From Kudoa neothunni (lineage: Eukaryota > Cnidaria), in assembly GCA_964304625.1 (NCBI GenBank), contig OZ199838.1, positions 6,200,001 through 6,264,000 on the forward strand: a DNA stretch of 64,000 nucleotides. The letters run 5' to 3'. Each line of letters starts with the position of its first letter. Within the stretch, counting starts at the first letter, position 1. Below, one piece after another: positions 38,539 to 50,990 of this stretch. The notes beneath the pieces are model-generated. The model was given only the letters and a program-made list of their open reading frames with translations. It did no database searches and was not told the origin of the DNA. The position numbers were made by a program, and so were the translations under genes.

Positions 38539-40162
38539 TTAATCTGCCAATATCCTAATATATTTGAATGATCTTTGGTAACGGATGGTGAGGGCAATGT
38601 CAATGAAAACCATAACAATTGATAGAACAAACAAAGAAATAGTGGCTGAAGCGATGTAGATACTATTTCCGAATCCTATCTGTAATGGGATGTCACCCAT
38701 GTAGTATTCAAGGTCGTAAAACACATTCACCACAAATACAGTGAAGGGAGCCAAATAAACGAAACCTATAATTACCATAACAAATACAAACATTTAAAAA
38801 TTTAACGTTCACCTACCTGTTATTGATTGGTAACCAACAATGAGAGAGAGACTCACAAGCGTTTTCATGAAGCAGCTACTTGCCAACCCAATATACACGG
38901 GTATCGAGAGAGCCAGTAATATGCAGCATACAAGGTTACTAATTTTTATCGACAACAACGAAGAAGAGGTATCATTATCTAAAGTAAAATAAAGATATTA
39001 GATACATGTTATGATGTTTTGAAGAATGCCAACCTGAGAAATGGTAATACACCTCCTTCAACGGGACAATCAACAATGAGTTATCTAAATAAAACAGCGC
39101 TAAAATAAATCAATAATTTTAAAAGTCGTACTGAGCATCAGCAATTCAGATATAAGCAAAAGATCATCTTGATTTTTGATGTCTGGATTGTGTTCAAAAG
39201 CGTGCTGATGGAGAGTAAAATTGTTAAAAGATGTGGTTTGATTGGTGAGTTCATCAAGAAAATTGGTAACGTTGATTTTCTCATTCAACAACTCCGCATT
39301 TAGCATCAAATAGGATGTAGAAGAACTAATGGGAATTGTTAGGATAAACTTTTCGATCTGCTTATTGATGTATTTTTTCAATTGTTTAGTTTTGGCTGAT
39401 GGTTTCAGTGTAAGCGTTGAATTATCAAAATCTGGAGCCATTAAATATAGCTGCTGATGTGATGTAATAATTACCGCCAAAGTTGTTGTTATTATTATTG
39501 TTGTTGATGGTAGTTGTTTTATTACGATGGAAAATATGGGATTTTTCATGTTTAAATGATCCTATTTTATGTATATAGAAAACATACTCCGTCAACATAG
39601 TTCAGTATTTTATTACGTTGAAATTTGAAAAAATTCACTAGAATTTAATTAAAATCACAACCAACTATAATTAAACCCCTACCAAAATAGTGAAATCGTC
39701 TTATTCGTTGTATCAACCAGTCCGGGTGATCTTAATAAATAAATAAACATAAATACATTCACAAAATATGTCGTTTTAGATACGATGTCCAACACCATGA
39801 GTAAATGTGGTTTGTCTCATGTACATTATATGAGGAGAACAGACGTATGTTTGATTTTTGTTATGCAAAACACAGCCAAAATAATGACCTGAACAGTAGG
39901 TTATATTCTCATGTTGGTTGTGCACTGTAATCCATTCATTCGACAACTCAGATAAGATCACCAGCAATATGGAGACTATATTGATTATTATCATAAAAAA
40001 CGCCAACCACCTTGGTCTTTTATATTTCTATAGAATAAAGTTAGATTTTTCAAGCTTAAAAGATTATTTTTGGTCTGTTGAAAAGTTAAAGTGACTTACG
40101 TTCAGCGGTTTATGATAGAAACTTTCGAAATCGGATCCATATCCCAAACTATTGAATCCCAT
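38539..40162 (-). CDS. Claudin/PMP22-like four-pass membrane protein
   Basis: Minus-strand multi-exon gene. Exon 1 (40100-40162) MGFNSLGYGSDFESFYHKPL; exon 2 (about 40027-39796) has the first membrane helix AFFMIIINIVSILLVILSE followed by the claudin-type loop with NEWITV, YCSGHYFGCVLH and a further Cys. The next exon (within 39100-39549) codes a long Asn/Thr-rich extracellular part with several N-glycosylation sites (NST, NVT, NQT, NFT). Later exons carry three more helices: SNLVCCILLALSIPVYIGL, the GFVYLAPFTVFVVNVFYD segment with the one before it, and IYIASATISLFVLSIVMVF, ending KYIRILAD at 38539. The W-(x)n-C-(x)n-C pattern fits the PMP22/claudin/clarin superfamily; the loop is much longer than in claudins. 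Exact borders between exons 2 and 3 are uncertain, because the simplest join does not keep frame. Function not assignable beyond membrane or junction protein. Confidence 0.6.
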
Positions 40163-43100
40163 TTATAGTATCACTTTCGATAGATCTATTGTGCTCTTTG
40201 AATCTATGAAGTTCTTCAATTATACCCAACGCGCAAAGATTCACCAAACGTACATGAGATGCACAAGTATAGCTAAAGCGAGGTTCAACTAAAGGCTTTG
40301 TGTAGCTTTTGTTTATGAGCGTGCCTAAGCTATCGTAATCATAATTTATATTTTTGTCTTATTTCAATGTATAAGTATTCTGTATGTATTTTTTTTAATA
40401 ATCTACTATCTTTCCTACAGTTGTAAGAATGTAACTATTAGTTTATTTGAGTCATTCTCGTTATTCATAATAATCCATGTAAAGGGCTCTAATTAGTTTA
40501 ATCTGACACTTGTAACAAATCACACGTACTTTATCCAGTTGTTGTTGCGTTAATTTTTGATAAAAAATAAAAAATTTCAGTTATAATTTACTTAACTTAG
40601 TATCAAAGTAGACTTGATCTACGCGAGAAACAAAATATATGTTTGCTGTTAATTAACTGACTGGTAAACGTTTTATTACGTAATTATTTTTTTAATTAAA
40701 TAAAAACCAATAAACATTGTCACAAAATTTATTTTCAAATAATCCCGCTTAAAACATTACGATTAACGCTATCTGAAAAATTAGCATATGTTTAGAATCT
40801 AATATAGCGCATCCCAAACATCACCAACTATAAAATAATGTGCTAATATTAGTTCGTATTCATATATATTTCGATAGTAACTCCAGTATACATTGAAATA
40901 TCTCTAAACAAAGATTTATGTGTTGTATCGTGATACTTCTATATTTCATATAGTACTGAAGTATTTTATTATTTCAATGAGCGAACGGATGAAATATATA
41001 TAGGAGTGGACGTATTGAATGGCCATTCAACTTTAAACAGTAAAAATCTTGTAATTTTCAAAAAACAAAACTGTTTTTGTAGGACGTTAACAACACAATA
41101 TCTAAGTAATGTATAGGTGATAAGATCTATGTCGGTAAACAAATAAATCAGTAACTGGTTAATTACATTAACATCTTTAAATTTAGGTTTGAATGAAAGC
41201 AACAAACAAAACGTGTAAATGATGGGTTAAATATTAGTAAACATCGAATTTAAAATCAAGAAGTTGAATTCTGACTTGCAAAAATATTTTTTTAATTAAC
41301 CTCCCGACTGTCTCGAAATCGACTATACACTTGGTGTCTTTAGGGTCAAATTGACCCTTGAAATGCTCGTAAGGTTAAACAGCGGTGCACAATCTCTATG
41401 AGCTCGGACCAACAAGATAACGTTTTAAATAACATATTTATAGAATAAGCGGAGTAATGGCACTGATCTCCTATTATTCAGTGTTAGTTTGGGGTCACAA
41501 CATTGCCAGGTTTGGGGATTGGGCTTGGGTGCATTCCTCCTTTGAGATAAAGATAATTATTTATCTCGCTAATTGTAATTCTTAAAAATAGGATGCTTTC
41601 AAACAATTGTTTTTATTCGTTTTATGGGTTTATTGATAAAATGAATATATTTTTGAATGATTTTGAGAAATTGGTCTTTACAAAATACCTCCAATCCCGA
41701 GCGAAGATGGCCAGTTCGTTTGCGCTGGTTACATGATTAATCCAGCGTTCCTCTCTCTCTATATTTAACTTAAGATTGTTTAAATAACTAATATTAAAAT
41801 TTTTTGAGATCTTATAATTATTCTAATTCATTTACAAGATATTTAATGGAATCCTTACGTAATTAACATTAAAAAGATGGACATGCACACAGCCTTGCAA
41901 CGGTGCCGATAAGTGCTAAAAGTTATCGTACTCAAAAGCGCTTGGAACAAAGTGTTATAGTGATAACAGTATTAGTTATGCCAAACATTTTTTTAATACA
42001 TAATCAAGTTTTACAGTATCTAAGTTTTCAAATAACTGAATCAACATTAAAATTTCCCAAAATTCTCCAGCCTATTAGTATTTAACATTTAAAATGATTT
42101 CGGAGTCTATCTAACATTTTTATATTGAATCAGATTAAACACAAAACTAAAACGTATGCAATGGCTGGGAATGTTTACCAAAACGTGACCCACAGTATTT
42201 AAAAAATCACGTGTATTGCTCGGATTTTCATTAAAAACACAATTCACGTATTATTCAAGATTAGATTTAATATGACCGAATCAGCAGTGGTTCGTCTGAC
42301 AGAGAAATAAATAATTTGTGTTAGAACGGATTAGAAAATTTAGCTAATGCGCCTGCTCAACATCGACAGATTTACCAACTACAGCATGGTTGGATTTAAT
42401 TTTTCCGGTCAAATTCCCAAATTCACCAGACATTTCAATAAGGCAACATTAATTATTCCATCCAAATAATTTGAAATTTTATTTTTTAGAGTGCTAGATA
42501 TACATCTAATCTTAACAACTTGCATTTTAAAGCCTGTCGAAGTGGCTCCACTTTCTTCAAATTTAAAAAGTGCTTCCTCATATTATAATATATGAATTAA
42601 CGCATTTATAGAAATATTGTTTCTTTCAACAAAAATGACACTTCTTCTCCTTTGATTGGTGTAAATATTTTGAATAATGTTATGAATGGGCATTATGTCG
42701 TTGGAATATCTGGCATGTATGAGCTTTCTTCTGACGATTCCGCCAACAGCAAAGATGCGGTTTCAACGCTTGCTCTACTGTGTTGGTTGAAGCAGATAAT
42801 GGCGCCATCTTCTATTCATCTTTAATTTCTTTTATTGTCTTTGCCTTTCTTAGGTGTTGTGATTTTAAGTTGCATTCTTCTATTATATTCATTGCATCAA
42901 AGTTTTTTTAATTTTTGCTTAGATTTGAGTAATGGTAATTTGAGATATTGTCGGTTTTATTAAATTCTGTCGAATTATTACAACCATGAGGTTTTAGGCA
43001 CATAGCTGAGTTGTGTTACTGAGCGAAGGTTGTTTTGATTTTACGGAATTTACTTTCGTTACTAATGGTTTTTATGTATCCTATCGGAGATCTTTTCCCA

Positions 43101-45055
43101 GCTTGGAAGGATATTAGTTAATTGAGTTGTTGTGATTTCAGTCATTATACAATTGAATCGCGTTGAAATTGTTTTCGCGCTCAATAAATTTTACAATTAA
43201 CATTTATTTTAACTATTCAACGGATAAACTTTTAAATTTTAACAAAGGTTTTATCTTTATTATCTAACTGATTTCACCTTTTTTCTGCAGCGTGAACATT
43301 TGAGGTTGGAATAAACAAAAATTCGGCCATAATAATATCAATTATGATATTTTATTCATCTATGTGTTTTTTCATTAAGAAATACATTAAAATAATTTTT
43401 ATTTAGCAAAAAACAACATGCCGTGCATCTTTTACACGCGGACTGTGATTTTCATTAGAAACTACAATAGCTCCCTTCCACCGATACAATCTCTGAAAAC
43501 TACTGACCTAATCCTATCATGTAGATTCGTCTAGGTCATAAAATTAATTGTTTATTTTGAGGTTCACTTTTAATTGTCTACATTTTAGATTTATTTAATG
43601 AAGATTTACGTAACAATTGTTAAAGGCCGTTTCTTTTGAACATATATGCAGAAATAGTGATAATTTCAGAGGTTTATTCTAGTAACATAGATAATGCGGC
43701 ATTCTAGCAATTTCTATCCATCTTATTATTCAAATAGACTTCGTAATATCTACAATATTCGTAAAAAATTTAAAGATAACTAAAAGAGGGTTTGATTTAC
43801 TTAGTATCAATAAAGTCAGATGCGGATTAAAGAAAAAAGTGACTTAATCCGGACATCCATAAAACCTATCGATCTTATTAAATTACTCTTCACCCTTAAT
43901 AGTATCTGTTAATACAAGAAAATAAAAATTCTCGGCTCTTTTTAATCAGTATATCGAATTCTATATTTAGAGTAATAAAAGTGAAATGAGAATAGAAAAT
44001 TTGCTATTAAGTCATGTTGATTGTAATAATTTGAACGTCAACAAAATTGTTGACCCTCGGAATATCACTCTCTGTATATGACAACCATTACCGCAAAAAT
44101 TTATTCATTTTAAAATGTCTAGAAACAAAAATAAATATCTATCGTGTTCCAAAATATTGGTGGCAATAACGTGTTTTGGTAATTTAAATTTTTTTATACT
44201 AATTTCCAAATAACATATATGACGCCTAATAGCCTAAGTTCTAATGTTTTCCAGCAGCACAAAAATATACCAAATATTGTTTTTATTGATAAAATAATTT
44301 TTTATAACCAGCACCAATTAAACGCAAATTCTCGCTAATGATTATACATTTTATCTGTTGATGTAAAATAAATCATAACAAAATACAAAATTAACCGTTA
44401 TAAATCAAAAAAATTCTTATCACTATAGCAAAATTAGTTATTTTATCCAAAAGTAATCTGTATTTACTTATATTGATGTATAACAAGAATGTTTGACCAA
44501 TATTACACTTGTACATTTTTAAATACTCACGTACACAAATAAATAAGATGGCTTTGATTGACAGTAAATAGGCGGGATGAGGTTACTGTACGATACCGAG
44601 GTTTAACAGGCGCTTATAGCCATAAAAATATCCAAATCACAAAAATGAATACTCTCCTCGCAGGTCTAGGTTAAGGGAATAAATATTCTTAAATTTCATT
44701 AATTAAAAAAATTCTTAATTCGTCATATGCAACTTCGCATACATACTCTCCTAGTCTGCCAACATCACTTATGGAGTCCATGAACATTAACATGGGAGTT
44801 AACCGGTTTTTTATGAAAAATTATAACAATAAATTAGCTCATCACCTCATTTAATTGAAATTCAATTATTAAATATAACTCGTAAACATGGTAATAATTG
44901 CAAATATGGTACATCCATAGATTTCGTCATTTAAAATTTAAAATCAATATTGGAATATCAAGAAATTTGTGAAAAATTTGGATCAAGAGGTATTTAAAAA
45001 TATTCTAGAAAGTAATCTATAATATTCCTGACGTTATACAAAATTCGCGAAACAG
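40163..45055. other. Long AT-rich intergenic region
   Basis: No gene recognised in 4.9 kb. It contains the 83-bp TTAA mini-element at 41296. An open frame without an early Met at about 42600-42835 (MNGHYVVGISGMYELSSDDS, then KDAVSTLALLCWLKQIM) has more codon-like composition than its surroundings but no family match. The frames at 40969-41205 and 41903-42085 look like chance. Confidence 0.4.
41296..41378. mobile_element. Miniature TTAA element E6 (83 bp)
   Basis: TTAA at 41296-41299 and 41375-41378, with inverted CCT/AGG tips and a central palindrome GGGTCAAATTGACCC. It has the look of two piggyBac-like ends joined together. Its palindrome resembles that near 50.06-50.08 kb. Confidence 0.5.
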
Positions 45056-45836
45056 CTAATTGAGCTCTTCTCCAACAGGCATAGTTTCTTTGATTTTTCC
45101 AACAAAAATAACACGAATTTCTGTGGAATCATCACCATTGAGAATATCCTTGACGAAAAAGACATCTGTTTTGAGTTGTACCTAATCATGTAATAAAAAT
45201 AATTTTATTCAGGGAAGATGAGCCGAGGAGCAATAAAACGAACCATTTCGAGACATCCTCTTATGATACCACAAATGGCATTCGAATACCACAAACCGGC
45301 GTGAAGTATTGGATCGAGCTCGACGTTTTCAGCAAGTGGATTGTTATCAAGTATAATAGAAAATTCGGTATTTGTGCTATTCCAATTGGCGATTTTCGGA
45401 GTAACGCCGGTGTATTGTTTGAATCCAACCTACGTGAGTTGGTTTGGCAACAATTAGAAAATATGTTCCACAACAATAATGACTTTACATTCGCTATGGC
45501 GTTGGCCGTATCATTCATGTTTTTGCATCTTCCAATGTTGGTTTTAACCTGTAAATCTTCAATTAGACGAATTCCAATATTGTATCCCCTTAAGGAAAGA
45601 TACAATTACAAAAAATCATGAAAAAAATAAAACACATTTGATCTAGCTTTTTGTTTATTTCTTCAACCTTTGAACCATTTTCTTTAAGAATTTTATTAAC
45701 AAATACTCCATAAGTTAAACTGAACAATTCCCAACACTTCAAATGGCACAAAATGAACTTCTATCGAGAATAAACAAAGAAAATGTACAATAAATTTTCT
45801 GTTCTCATTGGATTTATTTATTAATTTGTTTGACAT
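45056..45836 (-). CDS. TRAPPC3: TRAPP complex subunit 3 (Bet3)
   Basis: Core subunit of the TRAPP tethering complexes at the Golgi, which act as exchange factors for Rab1/Rab11-type GTPases. Five minus-strand exons join cleanly (about 194 aa): MSNKLINKSNENRKFI; after a 28-bp intron KCWELFSLTYGVFVNKIL; then after an intron MGYNIGIRLIEDLQVKTNIG, RCKNMNDTANAIAN; then VGFKQYTGVTPKIANWNS, FSIILDNNPLAENVEL, GLWYSNAICGIIRGCLEM; and finally VQLKTDVFFVKDILNGDDST, EIRVIFVGKI, stop at 45056. The order and spacing equal the human Bet3 pattern G-x-N-I-G-x-R-L-I-E-D, F-K-x-Y-L-G-I-T-P, N-P-L, Y-S-N-x-L-C-G-x-x-R-G-A-L-E-M. The palmitoyl-binding Cys region is altered. Plus-strand frame 45301-45621 is the shadow of this gene. 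An upstream in-frame Met at 45881 is possible. Confidence 0.92.
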
Positions 45837-47044
45837 TCTGTTAACAAGACGAAATAAATTTCCGACAACTGAACTCGTCACGACTCGTATTGAAATGGCA
45901 TTTTTCTATCCGTACCCTTGTCGAATGAAGCATGTCCATCTTTTTATTCAAATTCTTTTACTCAACGATTTTTTATTATTCCCAAACTAGTGCTTAAATA
46001 AAAATATTTTCAAAAACAATCTTTACTGTTCAGGTTCATGAAATAAGTTACTATCGATAAAGTATATTACGAAACTCAATGAGCTATTTTATTTACTGGT
46101 ATTTTTTTATATTTTATTTTATGAAGCCAATTTAATTACTTTTTAGGAATAGTTTAAAATGTTATTTTTCAAATCGAAAAATTATTTATCGCTAAAATAA
46201 TTAACTCCCTTATTTCAAATTTGTGGGTTCAAAAAAAGCCTTTATAAGTAACCCGTGATGAGGTGCTGTGTAGATTAAGATGAGACTGTGCACGTATGTG
46301 TCAATGTTTAAGATTAATTTGCGTGGGCCACTTGGGTAAGTTTTAAGTTAAATACTGATTTGAACAATGTTTTTTACTCATTGAAATCATCCTTTCCTTC
46401 TATCTCAATTAGTTTATTATTTGAATGTTTTCGTTTTAAAAAATAAACAGAAATAATTTTTTTATCTTTTAAATTTTAAATAAATTTTTTGTTCATTTTC
46501 TAAGAAATCTATATTTTGAAAATTTTCAAATAATTGAACACTATCGCACTTCATAATCTTTATCAAGAAATTAAATTCAGGAATTCAATGTTTTCATTTT
46601 AAGTTCCCCAATATATTCATGATAATTTTTCAATAAAAAATTATGTTATTATGATAATATAGACTAACCATGTTAAAATATAAAATTCGACTTAAACAAT
46701 AGCACGACCATCGTTTGATCAGCAAAAAGCTACTTCTAATTGGCTATATTTAATTCAAATGACTATAAAAATTTTGAATAACTTGGATTGTATGAATAAA
46801 CACCCCGATAAATTAAGTAAATAAAATACAGTGGGTGACGGATAGTTCGTAATTTCTAAGGTTGCACGCACGACGATATGGAGGAAAAAATGATTCAAAT
46901 CAACTATAATGATAAATTATTTTAAAAGAGATCACTCAGTTACAATAATATTTTTAAGTTTTCTGACAATTAAATTGTGTACTTCTCGTTAAATATCCGT
47001 TTGATGTTTATAACTATTTAAACCATGATGTTTCGAGTAATGTC
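45837..47044. other. AT-rich spacer with a MITE end
   Basis: Nothing coding. At 46830-46850 the string TACAGTGGGTGACGGATAGT resembles the tip of the second TA-flanked MITE family (49191), but no matching right end was found, so this may be a solo tip. Confidence 0.35.
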
Positions 47045-47336
47045 TTAACACTGGTACGTACGCACAAAAAGATTACACTACTGCACAACAGGATCCAATG
47101 GACCCTGTTCGTAAAATGAGATTTTATGTTTGCTAGTGTTTTTTAAATATTCTAGAAACCAACAAAAATTTATTTTTAGCTTTTATAAATATATAATATA
47201 ATAATTTACAGTGAGCCTGCAGAAATATGAAGAAAAACACAACGCCATTACTAAAACAACGACAGCATTGAAGAACTCATGCAAATCATTGGATTTATAA
47301 TAAACACAAATAATTGGTTACAACTGTAACATAAAA

Positions 47337-47475
47337 CTAAGTAATATTGTTCGCACACGTTCTTCCCGCATTAAAAGCAATTTTCTTTGTTTTTACATGC
47401 TTCGAGTATGGGCAAAAATGGCATCTTTTCTTGTCATCCCTCCTATCATACTTCGGAAATAATGCAAGTGGAAGA
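47337..47475 (-). pseudogene. piggyBac transposase C-terminal finger (E7)
   Basis: Minus-strand frame reading LPLALFPKYDRRDDKKRCHF then CPYSKHVKTKKIAFNAGRTC and ANNIT, stop. This is the KKRCxFCP...KTKxxC...G...C-type end of piggyBac transposases with some cysteines lost. Upstream frames (47540-47738, and a run at about 47739-47911 with DDIDYTLKTLTNLGLLRSHR) may be further decayed parts or something else. Confidence 0.5.
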
Positions 47476-49190
47476 TCAATTTTTTAACTATTAACGTCTT
47501 TTTCGGTTTTTGTATTTTAGTTTAAATCCATTGTATTTATCTAAGTACACAATCGTTGAGTTGTAACCAGCAATATCAAGATGGCGCAGTACGTCTTCGC
47601 AGCTGCTAATGAGGTGTTGGACCATGTAGAGGATAAAACCAAAGTATTTCCAAAGCGGTAGTTTAGATTATTCAAGAATACTATCCTTATTGATTGAATA
47701 TCTCCTACATGATTTATAATTATATTGAAAATCATCACCTGTCTTTTTTGCTGTAATGCTCATTGACGCGCCACACACATTTTCGATGGCTTCTTAAGAG
47801 ACCAAGGTTTGTAAGGGTTTTGAGAGTATAATCTATATCGTCTCTAGAATTAGACATCGCGGTTAATTTCTGATCGGGATTAAGGGAATCTGCTAGTAGA
47901 TGGATCTAAATATTCATCGTGTTTGCAAATTTTTAATATAAAATTATTCACGATTGTTTTTATCATAAATTAATAACACTAAATAACTAAAATTCTTTTA
48001 CTTATTGTGTTTTAACGAAGTTATTTATATAAAATACTCCAATAATTTATTTATAATGAATAACAGAGATTTATCGGATCAGATAATTCATTGGTTTCCA
48101 CGTCTTATATTTTAGTACATGTTAAAAAATTAAAGCCAATCCATGTAATATTAATGTCTTCTATCTTGAAACATACATTACCTCTATGATTGACTTGTCT
48201 TTAACTACTACAAAATCGTAAATGTGGATTTGTGACAGTTACTTTACTTTTAAATTAATTATAAATGGAAAATACTCGTTTAATATTTTGTATACGAGCT
48301 AACAAATGTATATAAATGAAAATATAACTAAATTAAATAAATTAAAAGTTTTAATGTTTGAATTTTGGAACAAATATTGTCATATGTTTTTTTAACAAGA
48401 ATAAACTACCAAAAAAAAAATATCACAAACTAAAATATTTATTAGAAAATATTATCTTTAAATTTAAAAATCTTCGTTCTATGTGTGAATAGAATAAATC
48501 AGAAAGTTCTGTTTATAAAATACGAAATCACACGATTGAACATTTACAAACTCATTACTAACAGATACAAATAAAAAAATTCATTGAACAATCAACGACT
48601 TCGAATTTGTTAAAATTATAGAGAAATAATAATTTTTTTGATGTATTTATCAACAACATAGAGCTTCCACGTGAATCCGAATGTGCTCGACTTAAGATTT
48701 ATTTCCGGTTTACAATTCTTATTGTCGAAAAATTAGTATGGCTCATTTTTTTGTGATACAAATAATAACGAAAAAATTTTCGAAAAAGAAATGTGTTAAC
48801 AGGACGAATTGTACGAAACGACTTTATTTCCGATTACGTGCCCGGTGCCGCCCGAAGTCCATACACAGATACTGTAGTTTAGCCTATTTTAGCAGCATAA
48901 ATAAAGAAATATACAATAAAATTAATACCGCAGTATTCAGATTAACGTTATTCTTCGGACCTCATGCTCTATTATTGTCGTCATGTCACTCCCGAGTTTT
49001 GCGTCCTAAACACGTTTTAACATTATTATTTTTTATCCTGTTGCTATAGACTCTAGTATATTTTAATGCACTTGACAATAATTTATTTTACACATGTCGT
49101 ATTTGTTCGTATGCACGTGACACTTATTCCAGGGGTTTATTATATTTTTTATGTTAAATAAATATCTTTCAGCATGAAATAATTGAAATA

Positions 49191-49989
49191 CAGTGGGTGA
49201 CCGATTTTACGTACCAAACGAGTGCATGAGTAAAAAAACTGATTTTTATTTGTTAAAACTATTTCACGGACTTTAAAAATTACGTAAATAAACTGAATAA
49301 ACTGAATAAACTTTATTAACTTATATTTATATGTGCATAATAGTAGTGAATTTCTAATTTGGTTTCTAAAACATGGATAAACTTCTGTTATTTTCAGTTG
49401 TCGAATATTCTTCATTGGCATATCATAAATACCTTTTTCAATTTCACACAATCGATTTCTTCCTTTTATGGAATTTTATAGGTATTATTTTAACCTCCTC
49501 CTGTTCAATATCCTTCATAGTTGATTATACAACGTCCCTATTTTCGTTAATACCAACCATTTAATCTTTCATGATCTCCCACTCGAGAATCATTTCGTCA
49601 ATTTCATCCTCTTTTTTATTTCATAAAAAGAATATAATATGGAAATCTCGAATTGACGAATGGTAATTGTTTTTTCATTTTTAGGAGAAAGAGTTTCAAA
49701 GAACTTCAATATTCCATATTTTTCTTTAAATGTTCAACGCCTCTGGCTATCAATGATCATAGTTAGTGATTGCGTAAAATCCGCAAGTGGTATAGAAATC
49801 GGAATAAAGATGTACATAGAATTGGTCACTACGGATTTTACGTACCTTGGCATTATTTGATATTAAATGAAGATTTTATATTTGTAAAATGGGAAATATT
49901 AATTACAATAAACCATAGAATAAACACATTTAATATGGGAACCACAAAGTTGTTTTTTAAAAAAGATGCGTAAAATCGGTTGTCGACTG
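49191..49989. mobile_element. TA-flanked MITE, second family, copy 2
   Basis: Left tip CAGTGGGTGACCGATTTTAC preceded by TA; inverted right tip CAGTCGACAACCGATTTTAC. About 0.8 kb, no transposase. It lies inside candidate element E7. An internal short tandem repeat TGAATAAAC (three units, near 49288-49314) is present. Confidence 0.7.
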
Positions 49990-50264
49990 TTCTACATTTT
50001 AAACGTATTAATTGTAATTATGAGATTTCATACGCAAAGTCGCAAAAATAGGCTAAAATTGCTGGGGTCAACAATGACCCCTACCGTTCCCGGTGGAATT
50101 ATTACGAGCACCGTCCTTCGAGGGTTAATATACTAATAAATAGAAAACAGTAGATTGAGTACGATTAGCGCATGACGTACTTTTGAAAAATATTCCGATT
50201 GCTTAGAATCAGTATGTTATGTACGAAGTATGTTCAGCCGTTGAATTTTTTCGTTGACTGGAGT

Positions 50265-50305
50265 ATAAGTTTGGGGCCCCCAATCGGGAAGCCCTGGTAT
50301 AAAGT
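50265..50305. repeat. Lone hAT-like tip
   Basis: GGGGCCCCCAATCGGGAAGC then CCTG reads, inverted, CAGGGCTTCCCGATTGGGGG, like the CAGGGTTTCTCAACCGGGGG tip at 62812. AGTATAAG and GTATAAAG flank it about 27 bp apart, like target repeats around an almost completely deleted element. Confidence 0.4.
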
Positions 50306-50669
50306 CACGCGGAGGTTAATTATGTTCTTTCCATCTTATTTCGAATCAAACCATCAATTTTAAAAGATAATGATAATATCTGCTTTATAAAATTTTAATA
50401 ATTTAAAATTTTTTTATCATATAATAGATAATGAATCATTCTATTTTATTTATATTTTTCAATATTTTTATATTATGTCTATTCGGTGGATTATATTCAT
50501 CCTTTCGTTAATTCTTCAAATAAGCCTAAAAGTTCCAATGAACTTTTTTTATTGTGATAATTGACTTCGAATACAAAATCTATGCATAATTTAACTAAAA
50601 TATAATTTTCTCTAATGCAGAGAATAAGATTATCCATTTATCAAACTGTGCGTAGAAATTTATGGAAGT

Positions 50670-50990
50670 GGCTATTGACACTGATCATAATATCCAGGTA
50701 GGTATAGTTTTGACTGCATTTAATTATTTTTGGTCCCTAGGAGTGGTAGCGAAGGACCGACAATAATTAAATGCAGAAAATTCTAAAAAATAAACTTTAT
50801 AGGTCAATTATAAATAGGAGTTACTGGGATTAAAATTGGATTAAAAACTTCCGCGTCAATAGCCTGTGCCGAAATTTATTCTAATATTCGACTAATCTAT
50901 ATCAAAAATTCGTAGGAATTTTAAAAACCCTATCTCCTACTATCAGATGAAGCTGGGATTTTGCGCTAGTTATATTGAATTCGACGGCTA
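50670..50990. repeat. Dispersed repeat family C, fullest copy
   Basis: Starts with GGCTATTGACAC (50670) and contains the inverted CCGCGTCAATAGCC (50851-50864), so parts are inverted to each other. It shares TTATAAATAGGAGTTACTGG with 54731-54783, CTTTATAGGTCAA and AATAATTAAATxCAGAA with 56675-56755, and the ATTTTTAATCCCAT-type core with 62316-62375. No coding content. Confidence 0.65.

Larger units (their letters stand above)
47045..50128 (-). mobile_element. Decayed TTAA element E7 (candidate)
   Basis: A good right end lies at 50044-50128: inverted tip CCCTCGAAGGACGGTGCTCG and palindrome GGGGTCAACAATGACCCC, then TTAA. A possible left end is TTAA at 47045-47048 with a palindrome CAGGATCCAATGGACCCTG about 48 bp inside, the same distance as on the right. 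Between them, at 47337-47475 on the minus strand, is a piggyBac C-terminal cysteine finger. The pairing of the two ends is an inference; their tip sequences are only loosely alike. Confidence 0.45.

Noticed and set aside
45301-45621. Plus-strand ORF of 106 aa
   Set aside because: It is the antisense shadow of the TRAPPC3 exons, which give an excellent family match on the minus strand.
48738-49049. Plus-strand ORF of 103 aa
   Set aside because: No domain, odd composition and no splice partners; it lies in the decayed E7 region.
41296-50128. One 8.8-kb TTAA element from 41.3 to 50.1 kb
   Set aside because: It would enclose the intact TRAPPC3 gene, and 41296-41378 already has both ends of its own.
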